Source: Membranipora membranacea
Taxonomy: Eukaryota > Bryozoa > Gymnolaemata > Cheilostomatida > Membraniporidae
NCBI GenBank assembly: GCA_914767715.1
Contig: OU612070.1
Location: forward strand, 26,028,025 to 26,092,024
Direction of reading: 5' to 3'
DNA length: 64,000 nucleotides
In this document: in pieces, positions 26,801 to 40,100 of the stretch
How positions within the stretch are numbered: the first letter of the stretch is position 1
Layout of the letters: every line of letters starts with the position of its first letter
Translations under genes and position numbers: made by a program
The notes under the pieces: model-generated
What the model saw: the letters and a program-made list of their open reading frames with translations, nothing else
What the model was told of the DNA's origin: nothing
Database searches by the model: none

Positions 26801-29800
26801 TGCTGAGGTTCGTCTGCCCATGTTTGTTTGGATTTTCCTGGAGAAGCGGCCTCACCATTCGGAGATGACTAAAAAGGAGAGGAAACAGATTTATTGAAGT
26901 AAATCTTGGTCTTGCTCGTCAAAACACATGATGGTTAGGAGAGAAAATAGATCAATTGACATCATGGCAGTTTGCACTTTTTTGAAAAACAGTGTCTTTT
27001 GAAAAACTGTAATCACAATGTCTACATAACCGTATTTATGTCACAGTGTAAATATTAGCATATTTCTGACTTTTAGATTCTCCATAAGAACAGTGATTTT
27101 GTTTTAGTGTCAAAGCTGACGAAAAATCAATACTTATTGACAGTTTAGGCAATATCTAGAGCATAATAAATCTGAATTTTTTTATGACCGGCATTCTGAT
27201 CTTTTGTACCTGTCATGTTTTAGTGGTGCCTAAAACAGTGACATAACCGCATAGTTACCTGAGAGTATAAATCGTCTACTAAACCCTCAACAATCGCCTC
27301 TACAGAAAGGTATACCAGAAACCATTTCATTTACCTGTACGTCATCCCAGGGTAGCTTGGACTTTTTACCCGAGCTGAGGTATCTTCTACCATCTAATGA
27401 AGCACTGCTTTGTCGGCTCGAGCTCTCCAGATCTTCTAGTCTCATACTGCGTGCACTGTTACCTCCAGCCCCAGAGCCAGCTAGAATCCAGTCTAAGTCT
27501 GCCCCCTGCTGGCCAAGAGAACCATTGCGAGAGGAGTTCAGATTTGGTAGCTGCACTGCATAATCTGAAATACCCGGAGACATGACTGGTACACATAAAT
27601 ACCTTATAATATTAATTGTATTATTATTAAGTCTACACAGGTGCAGGAATTGTGTAGCAGAGTACTGCATAAGGCTTTTGAGAGTGAATGAATGAGGGGA
27701 AACATGTGCTTGTGGTTAGGACCCAACCACATTTTTCATATCACATATTTATATTGAGGATTCCATATAGGTATATTAAAAACGAGCCAACAGCTACCTG
27801 TTCCTAGCATGTTTTTTGCAGAACAAAATTCAGTATGGCACTTTAAATCACTTGCCAACAAATTCATGGGCAACACAAGAAAAACCTCGCCTAAGCTTAT
27901 TTCTCAGTGCAACTGGTTTGTGATTATAATTATAATAAAATGGCTGGAATAAAAGATTCAATGTAAGATCTGAGCTCATTTGGAAACACTTGATGTCATA
28001 CACGTCTACTGATTGCCCTCCATCCCTTACGTTTAAGCTAAGCTCTGATCAAGGCAAGTTTTACTGTATTGAAACACTGAATAAGTAGCAGCGCTGTATC
28101 AGTATAAACTTCAATAAATGTACATCCCGGCCAGAATTCCCAGAGCGGCAGTAAAATACCAGAATCATAGACTTATTAAGTCTATGACCAGAATAGTTCA
28201 TCGCTGAATATTTCAGGCTGTGATTGTTTTAGAGTACGAACTGAGATGATATGAAGATACAATCTAAGCCCAGTTGCAGACAGGCATCTTAAATCTGAGA
28301 GCTCGAACTATCAAGTCAAGATTTTTTTTGTTAACTAAAACAAACATTCAGTCAACTTTGAGGCATTGAATTTAACCACCAAATTAAATAGGTGGAGTCC
28401 TATTTCAGAGCAAATTGGCCCTTCAAACACACAAACAATTCTTTTGTTTTTCAATGCCTTATGATGCATTGAGCTGAATTCAGTGCAAAAAATGAATGAA
28501 GTCAGCTTCTCTGTAAATAATAGACAATTGTTCATGAGGCAAAGTGCTGGCGCTTTGAAAGCTGAGATAAGTTCTTATGAACAGTTGAGATTGTTTGCAG
28601 CTGAGCCCATTTAGGCCCATGTACAAAGTTTTCTCTGCGCTCAAAATCAGCCAAACTTTTCATTTACCATCAACTCAACATTGAAGGGCCACCAAATAAA
28701 GAATATTTTTCTAAGTCTACACTGAGCACAGTTGGAGTTATTATAACACCATGATTTTGTTACCTATTAGGTTGTCTTCATTGCGTCGAGGAAGTACACG
28801 TCTTGTAAGTCTAGCCTGTACAGCAGCCATAACCCCTTCACTATCCCCGAGCTGTTCTAAGCTCTGTACAGCATGTATCAGTGGTGTCAGCTTCCCGGCT
28901 CCCAAACACTGCGCCAGCACAGCGAAACATTCGAGACAAGCATGCCGCACACTTCTCTTAGAATCCAGTAAACAGTATGCCATACTTGAGCAGAGCGAGG
29001 GCAAGTCAAACTCGTAGGAAGGAAATGTTAACAGAGCATTAATGATTATGTTGATAGCCTCAGTTCTAACTCGAGGACTTCGATGAGACAAATTGTCACA
29101 AAGTAGTAGGAGCACAAGCTTAGGCCCGAGAATTTGCATGAGCTGTATAATAACTCGGGTTATTGCTTGTCGTATAACATTCTTATTATCCCCCATCCTT
29201 TTTGTCAGAGTCTGGATGACAGGTTTTAGATGAGGTCGGATCTCGTGTGAGGTTTTCTCAACCAGGATTCCCATAATATCCAGAGTGACTGTGATGATTT
29301 TAAAGTTGTTATCCTCAAGAAGTTCATTGAGCATGCTTATGAAGTCACCTATGTGGGGCATAAGTGGTGAAACAGTGTGTAGGCTCTCTATACTCATCTT
29401 TAGCTGCTCAACAGCATGCCCTCTATTTCTAAAGTTCTCATCCGACAGCTGTGCCATCACATGAGGCGGTACGAACCCATAATGAAGCTCCACATGTTGA
29501 GAACTTGATCGACTAACAGGTGCTCCCTGGTTGTAGAATTGCTGCATTGTCACTTGTGTCGACGCTTCAGGCTCGATCTGGAAATTTGCGACCTGACAGT
29601 AGTAATCCCGAAGCTGAGGATTGAGTTTCATTAGATAAGCCTTGAACTTGGCATCACCTGTGCTGCCTCGTAGTTTGTTCAGAGCAACGAGAGCTAATTG
29701 CTGAATATTTTCCTCTTCATTCCGATCGACCAGTTTCTTACACAGACTAACTATGAGCTCCGAGAAGTCCTCTGAGGCAAAGTCTGTAGTGATGAGTAGT

Positions 29801-30276
29801 GGAAGTGACACTGTCGATTCCTTTCTAACCCTCGTGTCGGGATGTTCCAGACCATTGGTAACGTAATACCGCATCAAGGAAGGCATGTCATTTGTGTATT
29901 TCATGTAGGTATGCAGTGTCTGTATTACTCCACGCCTTATCACAATGCGACTATCTCCAATACTGGTAATGAGGCGTGGTAAGACAAGACTCATGCAGGC
30001 ATCCACATCGACCCTCAGTAGAGGGATATACTCTGCTATCAGGAGAATGCATTGTCTTCTTACATCCCAGTTACTGTCTGCGAGGGAACGTTCTAAGCCC
30101 TGGTACAGGCCGATTGTGTTCTGAATAGGAAGATTGTGATGCATACGAACAGAAGTTCGTAACTTTTCGAGAATTTCAGCTCGTCGATTGAAGCTGTCAT
30201 CTGACAGCTGGTTTATAACTTCCCTCTCATCAAATGTTTCTACTTCATTCATAACGATGTTGAAATCTCGCATCAT
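11894..30276 (-). CDS. TOGARAM1: TOGARAM1 / crescerin: TOG-array regulator of axonemal microtubules
   Basis: Ciliary microtubule regulator; family members bind tubulin through four TOG (HEAT-repeat) domains and act in cilium length and structure. Exons (minus): 28764-30318, 27335-27564, 26742-26868, 25639-25741, 24200-24330, 23705-23770, 21617-21786, 19477-19598, 18939-19093, 18092-18286, 17584-17691, 16708-16865, 16048-16333, 15637-15784, 15142-15334, 14645-14793, 14225-14383, 13812-14051, 13426-13588, 12614-12833, 12324-12410, 11894-12144. All junctions keep phase; about 1657 residues. TOG1 (about 8-250) and TOG2 (about 270-495) lie in one large exon. TOG3 (about 1150-1380) and TOG4 (about 1418-1650) are split over nine. 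Family signatures: NAVQARL-like AAVQARLTRRVLPR, GADLDWILAG, KLPWDD, RPFSKPSVAF, LGPGRILSG and QHPDFESML. The linker is Ser-rich with a charged helix (about 1027-1121). Start chosen at the first Met-Met in the large exon (30276), because its upstream frame continues only into intron. Confidence 0.93.
16048..16333 (-). other. TOGARAM1 exon encoding a long charged helix
   Basis: This 286-base exon encodes about 95 residues dominated by Glu, Arg, Lys and Gln (for example AAKRRAQLEREETQRLADEE), with no Pro until near the end. It would form a single alpha helix or coiled coil just before TOG3. Vertebrate TOGARAM1 has a shorter Lys/Arg/Glu-rich stretch in the same place, so the helix looks expanded here. 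Confidence 0.75.
28166..28186. repeat. Short perfect palindrome in TOGARAM1 intron 1
   Basis: catagactta, a central t, and taagtctatg form two 10-base arms with no loop. It lies in the first intron after the large TOG1-TOG2 exon. No function is apparent. Confidence 0.6.
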
Positions 30277-30897
30277 ACTAGATTGTGAGCTTGCTGGATA
30301 TGACTCCACTGCAGCCCCTGCAAAAATATATGACATGAACTCGGTGAAAGAGTTTCACAGATATAGATGGGCAGATATCCGCTCATATGTATAATAAAGC
30401 AGTCAGAGAGAACGATCACACATAGCATTCAAACTGAAAAATCTTTCTCAAGAAAAGACCTTGGAAATATCAGTTTTTAAAACTCTGTTTAATATAAAAT
30501 CATCAATATAGAACTGGTGAAATAAGATGCTGATAATAATGACAATGTGAGTGAGCAAGGAAAGTTATGATTGATGAAAGTCCAAAAAAATGATTGATGA
30601 AGTATTCATTATTAAATTAATAATCATACTAGGGGAAGACATGCTGTAGTTTATGACAATAAAGCTTGAGTTTACCAAGATATACTTAGGATGTGAAGTG
30701 CAGCACTAATACAGTTGCTTCCCTTAGCAAGTCTTCATAGCATGGGTCGATTTCTACTTTTGGTTTTTACACATGTGTACATGCAAATCATTACTTACTT
30801 ACTACTAATATCAAAATATTATTTTTATCTTATTTTACAGTGTGTAAAAGTAGATCATAGTGAATGTCAGTCCACATAACAATTAGGAATTACTCAC

Positions 30898-31000
30898 TCA
30901 TCTTATCAGAAGTCTATTCATCTGATGCCAATATGCCACTCGATCAGCTAAACCCTATTGAGAAGATTTTGGCCATAGCCCAAATGTGATCCCCTCCATC
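30898..31000 (-). other. Possible non-coding first exon of TOGARAM1
   Basis: A strong donor (gtgagtaa, reading down from 30897) lies upstream of the large coding exon, whose acceptor ends at 30319. The ATGs visible before this donor run into early stops or a wrong frame after splicing, so the exon would be 5' UTR carrying short upstream frames. Its 5' limit is a guess. Confidence 0.35.
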
Positions 31001-31193
31001 AGGCTCCCAGCAAAAGCATCAAAATGGCTGCTTCACTACCAGTATCACGTGACAGGAATATACGCAACAGTGTGGGAAATTCCTTAGCACGCCTGCGTAG
31101 AGCGCCACATTCAAGTTGTCTTTCAAAAGTGAAACAACTCTCAGAGTTTTTTTTCTTGCACCGACTACATTTCTAGTGTGAGCTGTCTCTGAT
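30901..31193. promoter_or_regulatory. Divergent promoter region between TOGARAM1 and KNL1
   Basis: The two genes face away from each other, with start codons about 920 bp apart (30276 minus, 31194 plus). Between them are AAAATGGCTGC (31021-31031), close to the YY1 core element, and a perfect E-box CACGTG (31046-31051), followed by the relatively GC-rich cctgcgtagagcgcc near 31090. YY1-like and CACGTG sites near start sites are common in housekeeping promoters. Their use here is inferred. Confidence 0.5.
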
Positions 31194-34100
31194 ATGGCAA
31201 CCAGAAGATCCAGGAGACGTTCTGCGGTATGTGTAATATCTGTGAATTTTGTAAAATCATCATTAGTTCTTGAATTGTATGGATTGTTTTGTTATGATGA
31301 TTGTAAGTAAGTATGATGATTGATGATAGGAAGATCAAGAAGAAGGTATGATTCTCACACTCACCAAGGTCTTGCACTCACAGGCCTTCTGTCAGTTCAG
31401 TAGCTTGTGCAAGTCCAGTGCTAGCCTGTCTTGACAAGCTTGTCAAGACAAGCTAGTCCAGTGCTTGAGTGGCCAGGCAGAGAAAAGGCACCACCATGTT
31501 TATGTTTTTTTAATGTCATCAGCTTGCATTCTTCTTGCACATTAATTAATTATTTATGACTATCTATGTCATACATTTTGTTTGTGTTGTTGGATTGTGT
31601 GTCAAATCAAAACAAAGCCATATAGTTTTGCCTATCTATACAGACACATGTATCAACTAGTGGTTGGTTGTTGACCTACTGTCTGTACTAGTTAGAGTCT
31701 CCTTTCCACTACATACATACATATAACGATTCCTATAGGCCTACATACCTCTCAAATAGGTGACTTAGAAATGACGGCTGAATTGATGTTATATTTCATT
31801 TGATTCCTAGTCACGCACTGTTGTTGAGGTTGTGGTAAGTGCTGTAAATAATATATATACGGTAATAAGCACCACAAAAATCATGTTGCATCGATTATTG
31901 TCTGTGAGCTGTGTAGGGGCCTAGTTTGTTTGTCTGTTTAATTATTATTGATATTTATGATAAGGAATAATAATTTTTTGATTTCATTGTAGCTGAAAAT
32001 CCAACCTGATGAAACTGCATCAATAGAGACCAATATGGTAAGTAATAGGTTTTAATTTCAGTGTTTAATAATCACTGCGCTGCATTTGTTGTCAAACAAA
32101 GGCTGCTATTTGGTCATTATATTAGGCCTGCAGCAGTCGGACAATGTAAAGTGTCAAAAATATTGACAAGTTTGCCTAAAACTGATGGTTTCCCATCATA
32201 AGGTTGTCAGCATATCCTTGTAAGCTTCGATATCATGGATATCTGCCAGGATCTAGAATGTATGCATAACGCTGATTCGTTTTGTCTCATCAGGGGAGGA
32301 AGAAGCGTGTCTCATTCTCCACAGATCTAACAGAGCTGAGGGAGTTTAAAGCTGCTGCTGCCACCAAGTCATGTATGGAGGCTCCTCATGATAATAAAGT
32401 ATCTGAGAAGGTAGGCGGATGTCAGCAAAATTATTGATGAAATTGTATCAATTTACAATCATTTCTGCTGTAGACTCCAAGTCTGTGGAAAAAGCATTGC
32501 TCTTGCGTTATTACTCTCTGAAAGACGATTCTGCCAACCACATTTTCCTGCAGTACTGCGGCCCCATGGACCTGAAATTGTATTATGAACTCTGCTGAAA
32601 TCTGTCACCTTATATGATAACCTGGTATCTCAATATTTCGTCGTTCTGTAGCAGGCCTTTGATACAGTGGGGTTCCTCAATCAGATCGGACTGGCGCAAT
32701 CTTCAGAGGATACAGTGGTGATACAGCCGATAACGACTAATAATCTCATGGGTAAGATACAACTTAAATTACTTTCTAATTATATTATTACTGCAACTTG
32801 ATGCAGCAACAAGCTGCATTGACTTTTCATTTTGCAAGAAGCATCTTGTCAGCGAGAAATATTGTGTGCATATGCCTGTTACACCACCACATTATTGTCT
32901 GCAAATGGTTGATAATTGTTTTAGTTATTGTGCATACATTAGATTCCTTTATGCAGGAGAGGTGGAGATTGTACTCAACCTTTTTCGATAACAATCACAG
33001 GTACTGTTGAAAAGTTGTCCTCTCATATGTATACAATGGCTTACACAAGGGAGGTAAATCTATATAAAGAATCCATTGAGAAAACTAAAAGTTTACATCA
33101 GATTTACAGAAGAGATATATATCTTCATTAAATTTTGTGTGTAGGAGTTAGACAACTTCTGAAATGTCATAAAAATTGTCTTTATGCGAAATAACTTTTG
33201 TTTCCACTTTCTGTTTCCCCAGCAGACCAGTCCATCTATCAGCAGCCGTTGGTAGACAGGACAATGAACTTTGATAATGATGGCTCAATGCTGTTCACTG
33301 CCAATCTGAAAACAAGCAGCACCCCACAGCGAGCGGGCACTTCTAAAACTAAAACTGATCTTCCTGTTAAAAAGTCTGCTCAGGTATGTAAGAGCGCGTG
33401 GGTGTGTAAACTGTAAAAGATGAATACACCTAACAGCTGATAATGCTGATATACAATATATGTATATATACAATGAGCAGTTCACAGCAGTTTCCAATGA
33501 ATGTTGTGGGAAACAGCATTATATACTGTTGGAAAGCTGCTGAATGTTCATACCTGCACAAAAACTTGATTTGATTAAAATTTCACATGTTTTCGCCAAT
33601 ACAAGAACACAAATTTTATGTTGTGAAGTAAAAAGTCATATACTAATCAAAACCAACTAGTATGATGAACTCACTGTCTTTGAAGAAATTCCACCTGTTT
33701 CGAAATTTCTCGCAATCATTGTATCTCTGCCATCAGCATTGACAAAAATAGCGCTTTCTACCTCATTACTTCACTTAAATGACACAACTTCATCAAATCA
33801 AGTTATTGTACACGAATGAACACTCAGTACCAGTCAGCTTTCGGACAGTATATGTGGGGATATCCGGATCGGTTAGTGAGATTGATGCTGGAGACATAAT
33901 ACAAGGCTCTTATTCATGCTTGCTGTACCTGTATGTATACTGTCAAGTACTGCTTTACCTTTCTGAGTTTGATCAGACAGTAAAACCCTTATGTTTGGGA
34001 TTTGCTGGTTGCGAATTTGTCAACAAGAAAATGTAGCTACTTTTGAAACTCATCATGGATAGTGATAATTTTTTAGGTGATGCCAGTAGCACCCAGACCA

Positions 34101-37100
34101 GATGGAAAGGTTGTCATGGTGGATGGTTTCAGAAATAAGAAGGGAGAATTCTTCTGCTCGATTGGGATGGCCTTAGCTCATGGGGAGAAGAGGGAGAACC
34201 TGAGCGCCGCCTCAACTCCCAGAGAGGTTTCCCTGCTAAATCCTAGTATGAGTCATTGAAATTCTCTTTTACTTGATGATAATCAAAGTTCATGTTACTT
34301 CATTATCGCCAGAGGTTATTTGAGCATATATAATATGATATTATTATTCCCAAATTCTGCCATGTATTATAGGTATTACTTCTTATACTTTTAATACTTG
34401 TATTACTTGTATCAGGCATATTACTTGAAATACTTTTATTATTTATTGTGTAGGTGACACAGATCAACCTCAGGCTGCGATGCAGTCCGCTAATATGGAT
34501 ATGACCTGTCTCACAGCTGCTGCTACCTCTAAGTCTCAGCCTAAGAAGTCAGCAGCCGGAAATAAGAACATGAGTATGGTGATGACGCTGAACTCCTCGG
34601 AGACAGCTGCGACTGATAGCACTATGGGGGAGGGGGAGGATAACGTGATGGACATCACTAGAGCTACCAGCGGGACCGGAGCCAGCAGGAGCGGAGGCAG
34701 CGGTGGTAGTAAGGGTGGGAGGAAGAGGTCCTCTATCTCACAGAAAAAGAGCAAACAGCTGCATGCCTCACAAATGTAAGTATAGTATAAAATTTTCTCT
34801 ATAGCCCCATGTAAGTACATTCTTCTTGGTGTGTAGATGAGTTTAACTTGGTAATTAGATTACAGATTATTAAATCACCAGATTCCAGAAAACAAATCAG
34901 ATTATCATAGACAAAACATGTAATGCTTATTATTCTCAAATAACAGAACTTACAAAATGTGATCGCAACTATTCAGCTCCACATTAATTTGAGAATGGGA
35001 GGGTTGGTTCATATCCACAGATCTGCTCCTAAACCTTTTGGCCTCTCTGGTTTTGTTGCTCTGTGACAACAAAAGGAGAGGTAGGAGGAGACAGTCATGC
35101 AAACCATTATTTTATAGAAAAATGATATTGAGGGGAGTAGCAAAATTTTAATGATAATGATCTCACTATCTTACATCCTTAGAGCTGCAGCAGCCAGAGT
35201 CTCTGATGTTACTATGGAGTTAGATACGCAGGATGAGCCACCTGTGACGTCACGCAGAACATCCACCATATCCCCAGGTAAATTACCTAACAAAAGTCAG
35301 TATTATTAAACACGCTTATCATCACATCGCTGAACTATTATATTGCAGAATTTGCCATCGACTGAGTTTGATGCCATATGAATCACTTTGACTTGAATAT
35401 TTTGAAATAATTTAACTTTAGATGTGCAGATCACAGACGCCACAGAGACTATAGAACTAGGTCGTAAAGTAGCTGTGGCTGCTGCTATGGTAGAAGGGAT
35501 GGACATCTCAAGCCTCCCCGCAGTCAAAGACATGTCAATTCTGAAGCCTCGGGCTACTTTCAACGATAAGACTATGTCATTAGTTATGGAGCAGGGAGAA
35601 TCACAATCTGTAGTAAAAACAGAGCCTAAGGCTAATCGTAGATCACAGGCTAACTCGCTGAATGTCACTCAAACTTTGGATTCTACTAACAAACCGCCCT
35701 CACTCAACATCACCGATTCCTCACAGGTAAGGTGGATCTATGTAACTATGCAATCTGGAACTTCATACACAGTGTCTTCTTACTGGGAAAAAGATGATTG
35801 TCATTACCACTCATATGATAAGTAGAACCTGTTACTTAATGTAGATAGATAGAATATTATCAAATCCTGAAAACAAAGCGGAGTTGTCTCATCGGTGAAA
35901 ATAAGGACACAACTCTGTCAATGTTCATATGTCACACATCACAGTATTTTGTATTATATATTTTAGGATACAGATAATAGCAGTATGTTTGCAGCACCAT
36001 TAGTACCGTCACTTACCGGCAGATCTAAATCTGGAATACAACTAGAGATATCCGTAAGTTCATCATGTGTCTGATGTCTTCAGGCTATTACTTATCTGAA
36101 AAATACTGACCCACCAAACTTATTACCAAATAAAGGTTTATAGATTCACTTGCTCACAACAGCAGCTGCCACAAACCAAAAGTGACTCCATTCTTCTTAA
36201 TATAGATGGTTTAATCAAATCCGTCTTCATTTAGTTGCCCAACAGATGAGAGGAGCAACCCCATTTCAGTCAGATAGATAAAATATTTTCCTGTTTCAAT
36301 GTATGGGTCTATTCTGAGAAAAGGGTCAAATTATACTCTTCACTGTAAAAAGACTAGAATCACCGCCTGGAATTACCAGGGAGATGACTACAAACCTGTA
36401 TTAGCTGAGTGTTGGATTGTTTTGATCCAGGATTAATAGAACCGGTCCCAATCTGGGCACTTTACTATACTGGTTTATGCTGAGAGTTCCAGGAAAATGG
36501 GACAGACCTTCTGCATGATCTATATGTTGATATCCTTACAGAGCGGTATAATGGACCAGTCAGCACCTGAGTTAACTTGTTCACTGGCAGATAATGAAGC
36601 CACTATGGGTATTAGTGCTGCTCCTACACCAGCAAAGCATAGCTTGTCTGTACCTGGTAAACCTCCCAATAATAAGAGATTTGAATCTATAGAGTCGGGA
36701 CAGAAAAATAACAACCGGAACATGGACGATCTGCGGAAAGGTATATACTTAAACAGATAACAACTTTCATTGCTCTCTAATAATCTCTATAGGTATGTTA
36801 TCTCTTTCCTTATGAGTCCATTTACTCCATGTACCCATATACTCCATATACCCAGCGCCGTCGAAAAGAGGACGACTCCCCTACTTCTCCCTGGAATGTA
36901 ATGCTGTATTATAATGTTGTTGAGTCACTTTGTTTTTAGAGTTAAGTGATTTAGAACTGAAAGCCCAGCTACTAGAAAGGATAAACCAGAAAAAGGAGCT
37001 CTTACAGATAGCGGATAAAGCCGTATCCGTGCTGGATGGGTGAGGTTTACTATTGTCGGCATAGAGCCAAGTGGTTTTATTCTCATTCTGATATCACCAT

Positions 37101-40100
37101 GATTACTTCACTGCTGTAGATCAGGGTTTTGATGTGTAAAATTATGCTGGCAATATATAGCTCGATTTTTTACATGCTAGTTTATAATTTCAGGTTTTTG
37201 TTTGGCGACCACCTCATGAAATATTTAATCTTTTTCTCTAAGAAGTCTTGTTTCCTTCTCTGGCAAATCATTCAGACAGTGTGGCCTAAATTGAGACTAT
37301 AGTGTCTGCATATGCATTTTCTACATAGCATATGAGGTTCTTCAAACTTTAATTTAAGTTTTGAACGATGATTACATCAAGTTGAATTTTTTCAGGCAGC
37401 TGTCTGCTGCTAGAAAGAAGATGGAGGATGTATGTAAGAAAACAAAATCTAAGAATGAAGCTTTCCTTAATATGCATGAGCTACTGAGCCAGTTCAGGCT
37501 GATAGAACAGTGAGTCCTCTATAATCAAACCCCCCCCCCCCCCATACTCAGCCGTATTAGGAGGTTGTTACATACAGCCTTATTCTCAGGCTGAAATTTC
37601 ACAAACCTTGGCCGAACACACTTCTAGGGCCATCTCAGTAAAAGTTTTGGAGTAATATTTTGTGGATAAACCTCAGTGACATAGAGCGCAAATTTCAAGC
37701 GTTAGATTAACCAATCATATAATCACAATTTTTAATTTGTCATTTCTACAAAAAAATAAGGAGGTGACCATTGATATAAACCAGAGCCTTCCTTATTTTA
37801 CACCTATAAAAGGAACTGATTTACATGATTAACCTTGTTAGAGTGACGATATATAAGCCAGCGATCGTCCCCCTCTTATTGATACTGATCAGTAAATGTG
37901 CTTAGTAATGGTAATCATTAGATGTGGTGTGAACTTTGATAACCCTGATAGGAAGAAGTTTGTGTTTTTGGTTATTACATTCTGTCTTCTCTGATGTGTT
38001 CCTTATATATCTGTACCTCATGCCATGCTTAATTGAGGCAAATAGGTAATTATAAATCTAAATGCATCAAAGAACCTGTATCAAGGTGGTCCGGATTTCC
38101 CAACACTGAATGAAGATGGATCATAAATACTGACACTAACATTATAAAATTTATATAGGGGAAGGGGAAGTTGCAAGCTGTGACACCTTATGAGGATAAT
38201 ACCCATTTATATAACTTAATATTACTTTTAATTGCTATGTAATTGATGTAATTTCGAAGGAGGTATTTAATACTTGAATTTGTAATAAGATGCAATCTGA
38301 CACCGATACTATCACACTGTCAGCGGTTACAACATAAGCCCAGCTGCACGCTCCTCTGAGACTGAATCTATATTTTAGGCTGTGACCACTCAGTATAATA
38401 AGTTGATAAGACACGGAAATGAACACTTTTTTATTACTCGATTATCTCCCTTGTTGATGGATGGGAAATAAACATCCAATACAATCATTTTATTCTCGAT
38501 CCGCAGTTTTAGACATACATGCACGTTATTTTGCCCCAATCTATATCAAGTGAACAGCAACCTCAAATTTTCACATCTTTAATGAATTTTTTTCATAAAA
38601 ATATTCTAAGAGTGAAGCCCGAATGCTGGTGCATCAGGGTTATTACTTAGTAATAGAGCTCAGCTTAAAAAGTGACCGGCACCAGGTAGAACAGGACTGC
38701 CTCTCTTATTTTATTGTCTTGTCAGGAAATCAAGTTGGTTTTAATGCCTTGTTATGTGACATTGGCCTAGCTTATATCCCTAAAATGTCATACCGCTAGC
38801 GATGCACAACAGACAGCTCAGGCTCTCAGGCTACAGTTGACCGTTGCTTACCTTTACTTACAGAATAGTATTATGGCGCTGGGAGCCTCAGTCTGAGGTT
38901 ACGGATCTCTTATTTAAGCTGGATGTTGGAGTGGAGTTCCCTATCGGTACACTGAGACTAAAAGTCAGTGTGAAGTCGTTAGACTCGATGATTGTATCTA
39001 CTGTGCATTGTGGTAAGTCTCAGACACTGCGGCCGCTGATGATCGTATTGTGTAGATGGCCTCACTCAGACTCATAAATATGGTCTGAACTGATTGACTT
39101 AGCTTATTTATGACTTGTTTTATCAGATTAACTTATATTCACATGTACCAAACTCAATGAACCGGAGACAATTCTTAGTATGGGTGTAACAGATAAAACT
39201 ACAAATCCTCATATGCATATCAAAGAAATATCTCAGATAATTGGTAAAGCCCAGAAATGCAAGGTAGAAGGGGGTTTGTAGTAAATCTCATATTCATAGA
39301 TTACAAAGCTATAACCCTAGCTATAGACAATATCTATGGAAATTACCGCTAGATGAATGATTTCCTTGTAACTTTACCTCCTACTGGCTATTCAAAAACA
39401 AACTGTGAAGAACTATCTGTCTCAGTATAAGACATGTGTATAATATGTATTATATATAGATGCAGTAGACGTGCTGGTCGGTGATATGCTGGCCTCATAT
39501 CGTTATCATACACTGAAGAGGTTACTGAGATTAGCCTGTGAGGAGAGTCGTCTACACGTCGGGTATGAGAGCCTCCCCTTACTACTACGTCGTCTCTCAA
39601 ACCTTAAAGTGAAAGCTGACAACCTTCTACGTGAAATAGAGGATTGTATGGTTAAATACCACGGAGGATTCTTCGAATTTACACCTCAAAGGTACGCAAT
39701 GATTTATTTTTTAATTTAAACCATGGTCACTGTGCTGGCAAACGCCCAGCAAATTTTGATTACTTTGTTTCAAAAGTGCGTTTGACTGGATAGGCAGATT
39801 ATCAATTTGTCATGTTCAGCTCAATATTTTCAGACTAACCGACCCTATCCTACACTACTACTGTTAGATACTATACTGATTATCATTAAATCTCTGTGGG
39901 TGGTCCTGATCCTGTGTGTAATTAAGACAATAGAATTGTCTCTCTGATTATGCAGCGAAGTGGAGAGAAATTCCTTTGCTAATTTCAAGTGTGGTCATTG
40001 AGGAGTTTAATTAGAATTATCTCCTAATGATGTCTGCTGTATCATTATTGATAGTTAATTGATCACTTTTCATTTCCGCACATTCCAGTGACAGTGAAGC

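Noticed and set aside
11894-30318. Reading the TOG-domain gene as CLASP or XMAP215
   Set aside because: The order of motifs outside the TOG domains (GADLDWILAG, KLPWDD, RPFSKPSVAF, LGPGRILSG) and the four-domain layout with a long linker fit TOGARAM1/crescerin, not CLASP.
30277-30336. Start of TOGARAM1 at MSYIFAG (30336)
   Set aside because: A clear acceptor (tatatttttgcag) ends at 30319, so the first residues of that frame come from intron. The first Met inside the exon is at 30276.
31330-31345. 16-base micro-exon in KNL1 intron 1 (gaagatcaagaagaag)
   Set aside because: It would shift the frame between exons 1 and 2, which join in phase without it, and its acceptor has no pyrimidine tract.
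34536-34820. Minus-strand frame opposite KNL1 exon 8
   Set aside because: Shadow of the KNL1 exon; its leucine/proline runs mirror the Ser/Gly-rich coding strand.
37530-37544. Poly-C run as a functional site
   Set aside because: A simple homopolymer in an intron. A similar G-run at about 49716 is not at the paralogous position.
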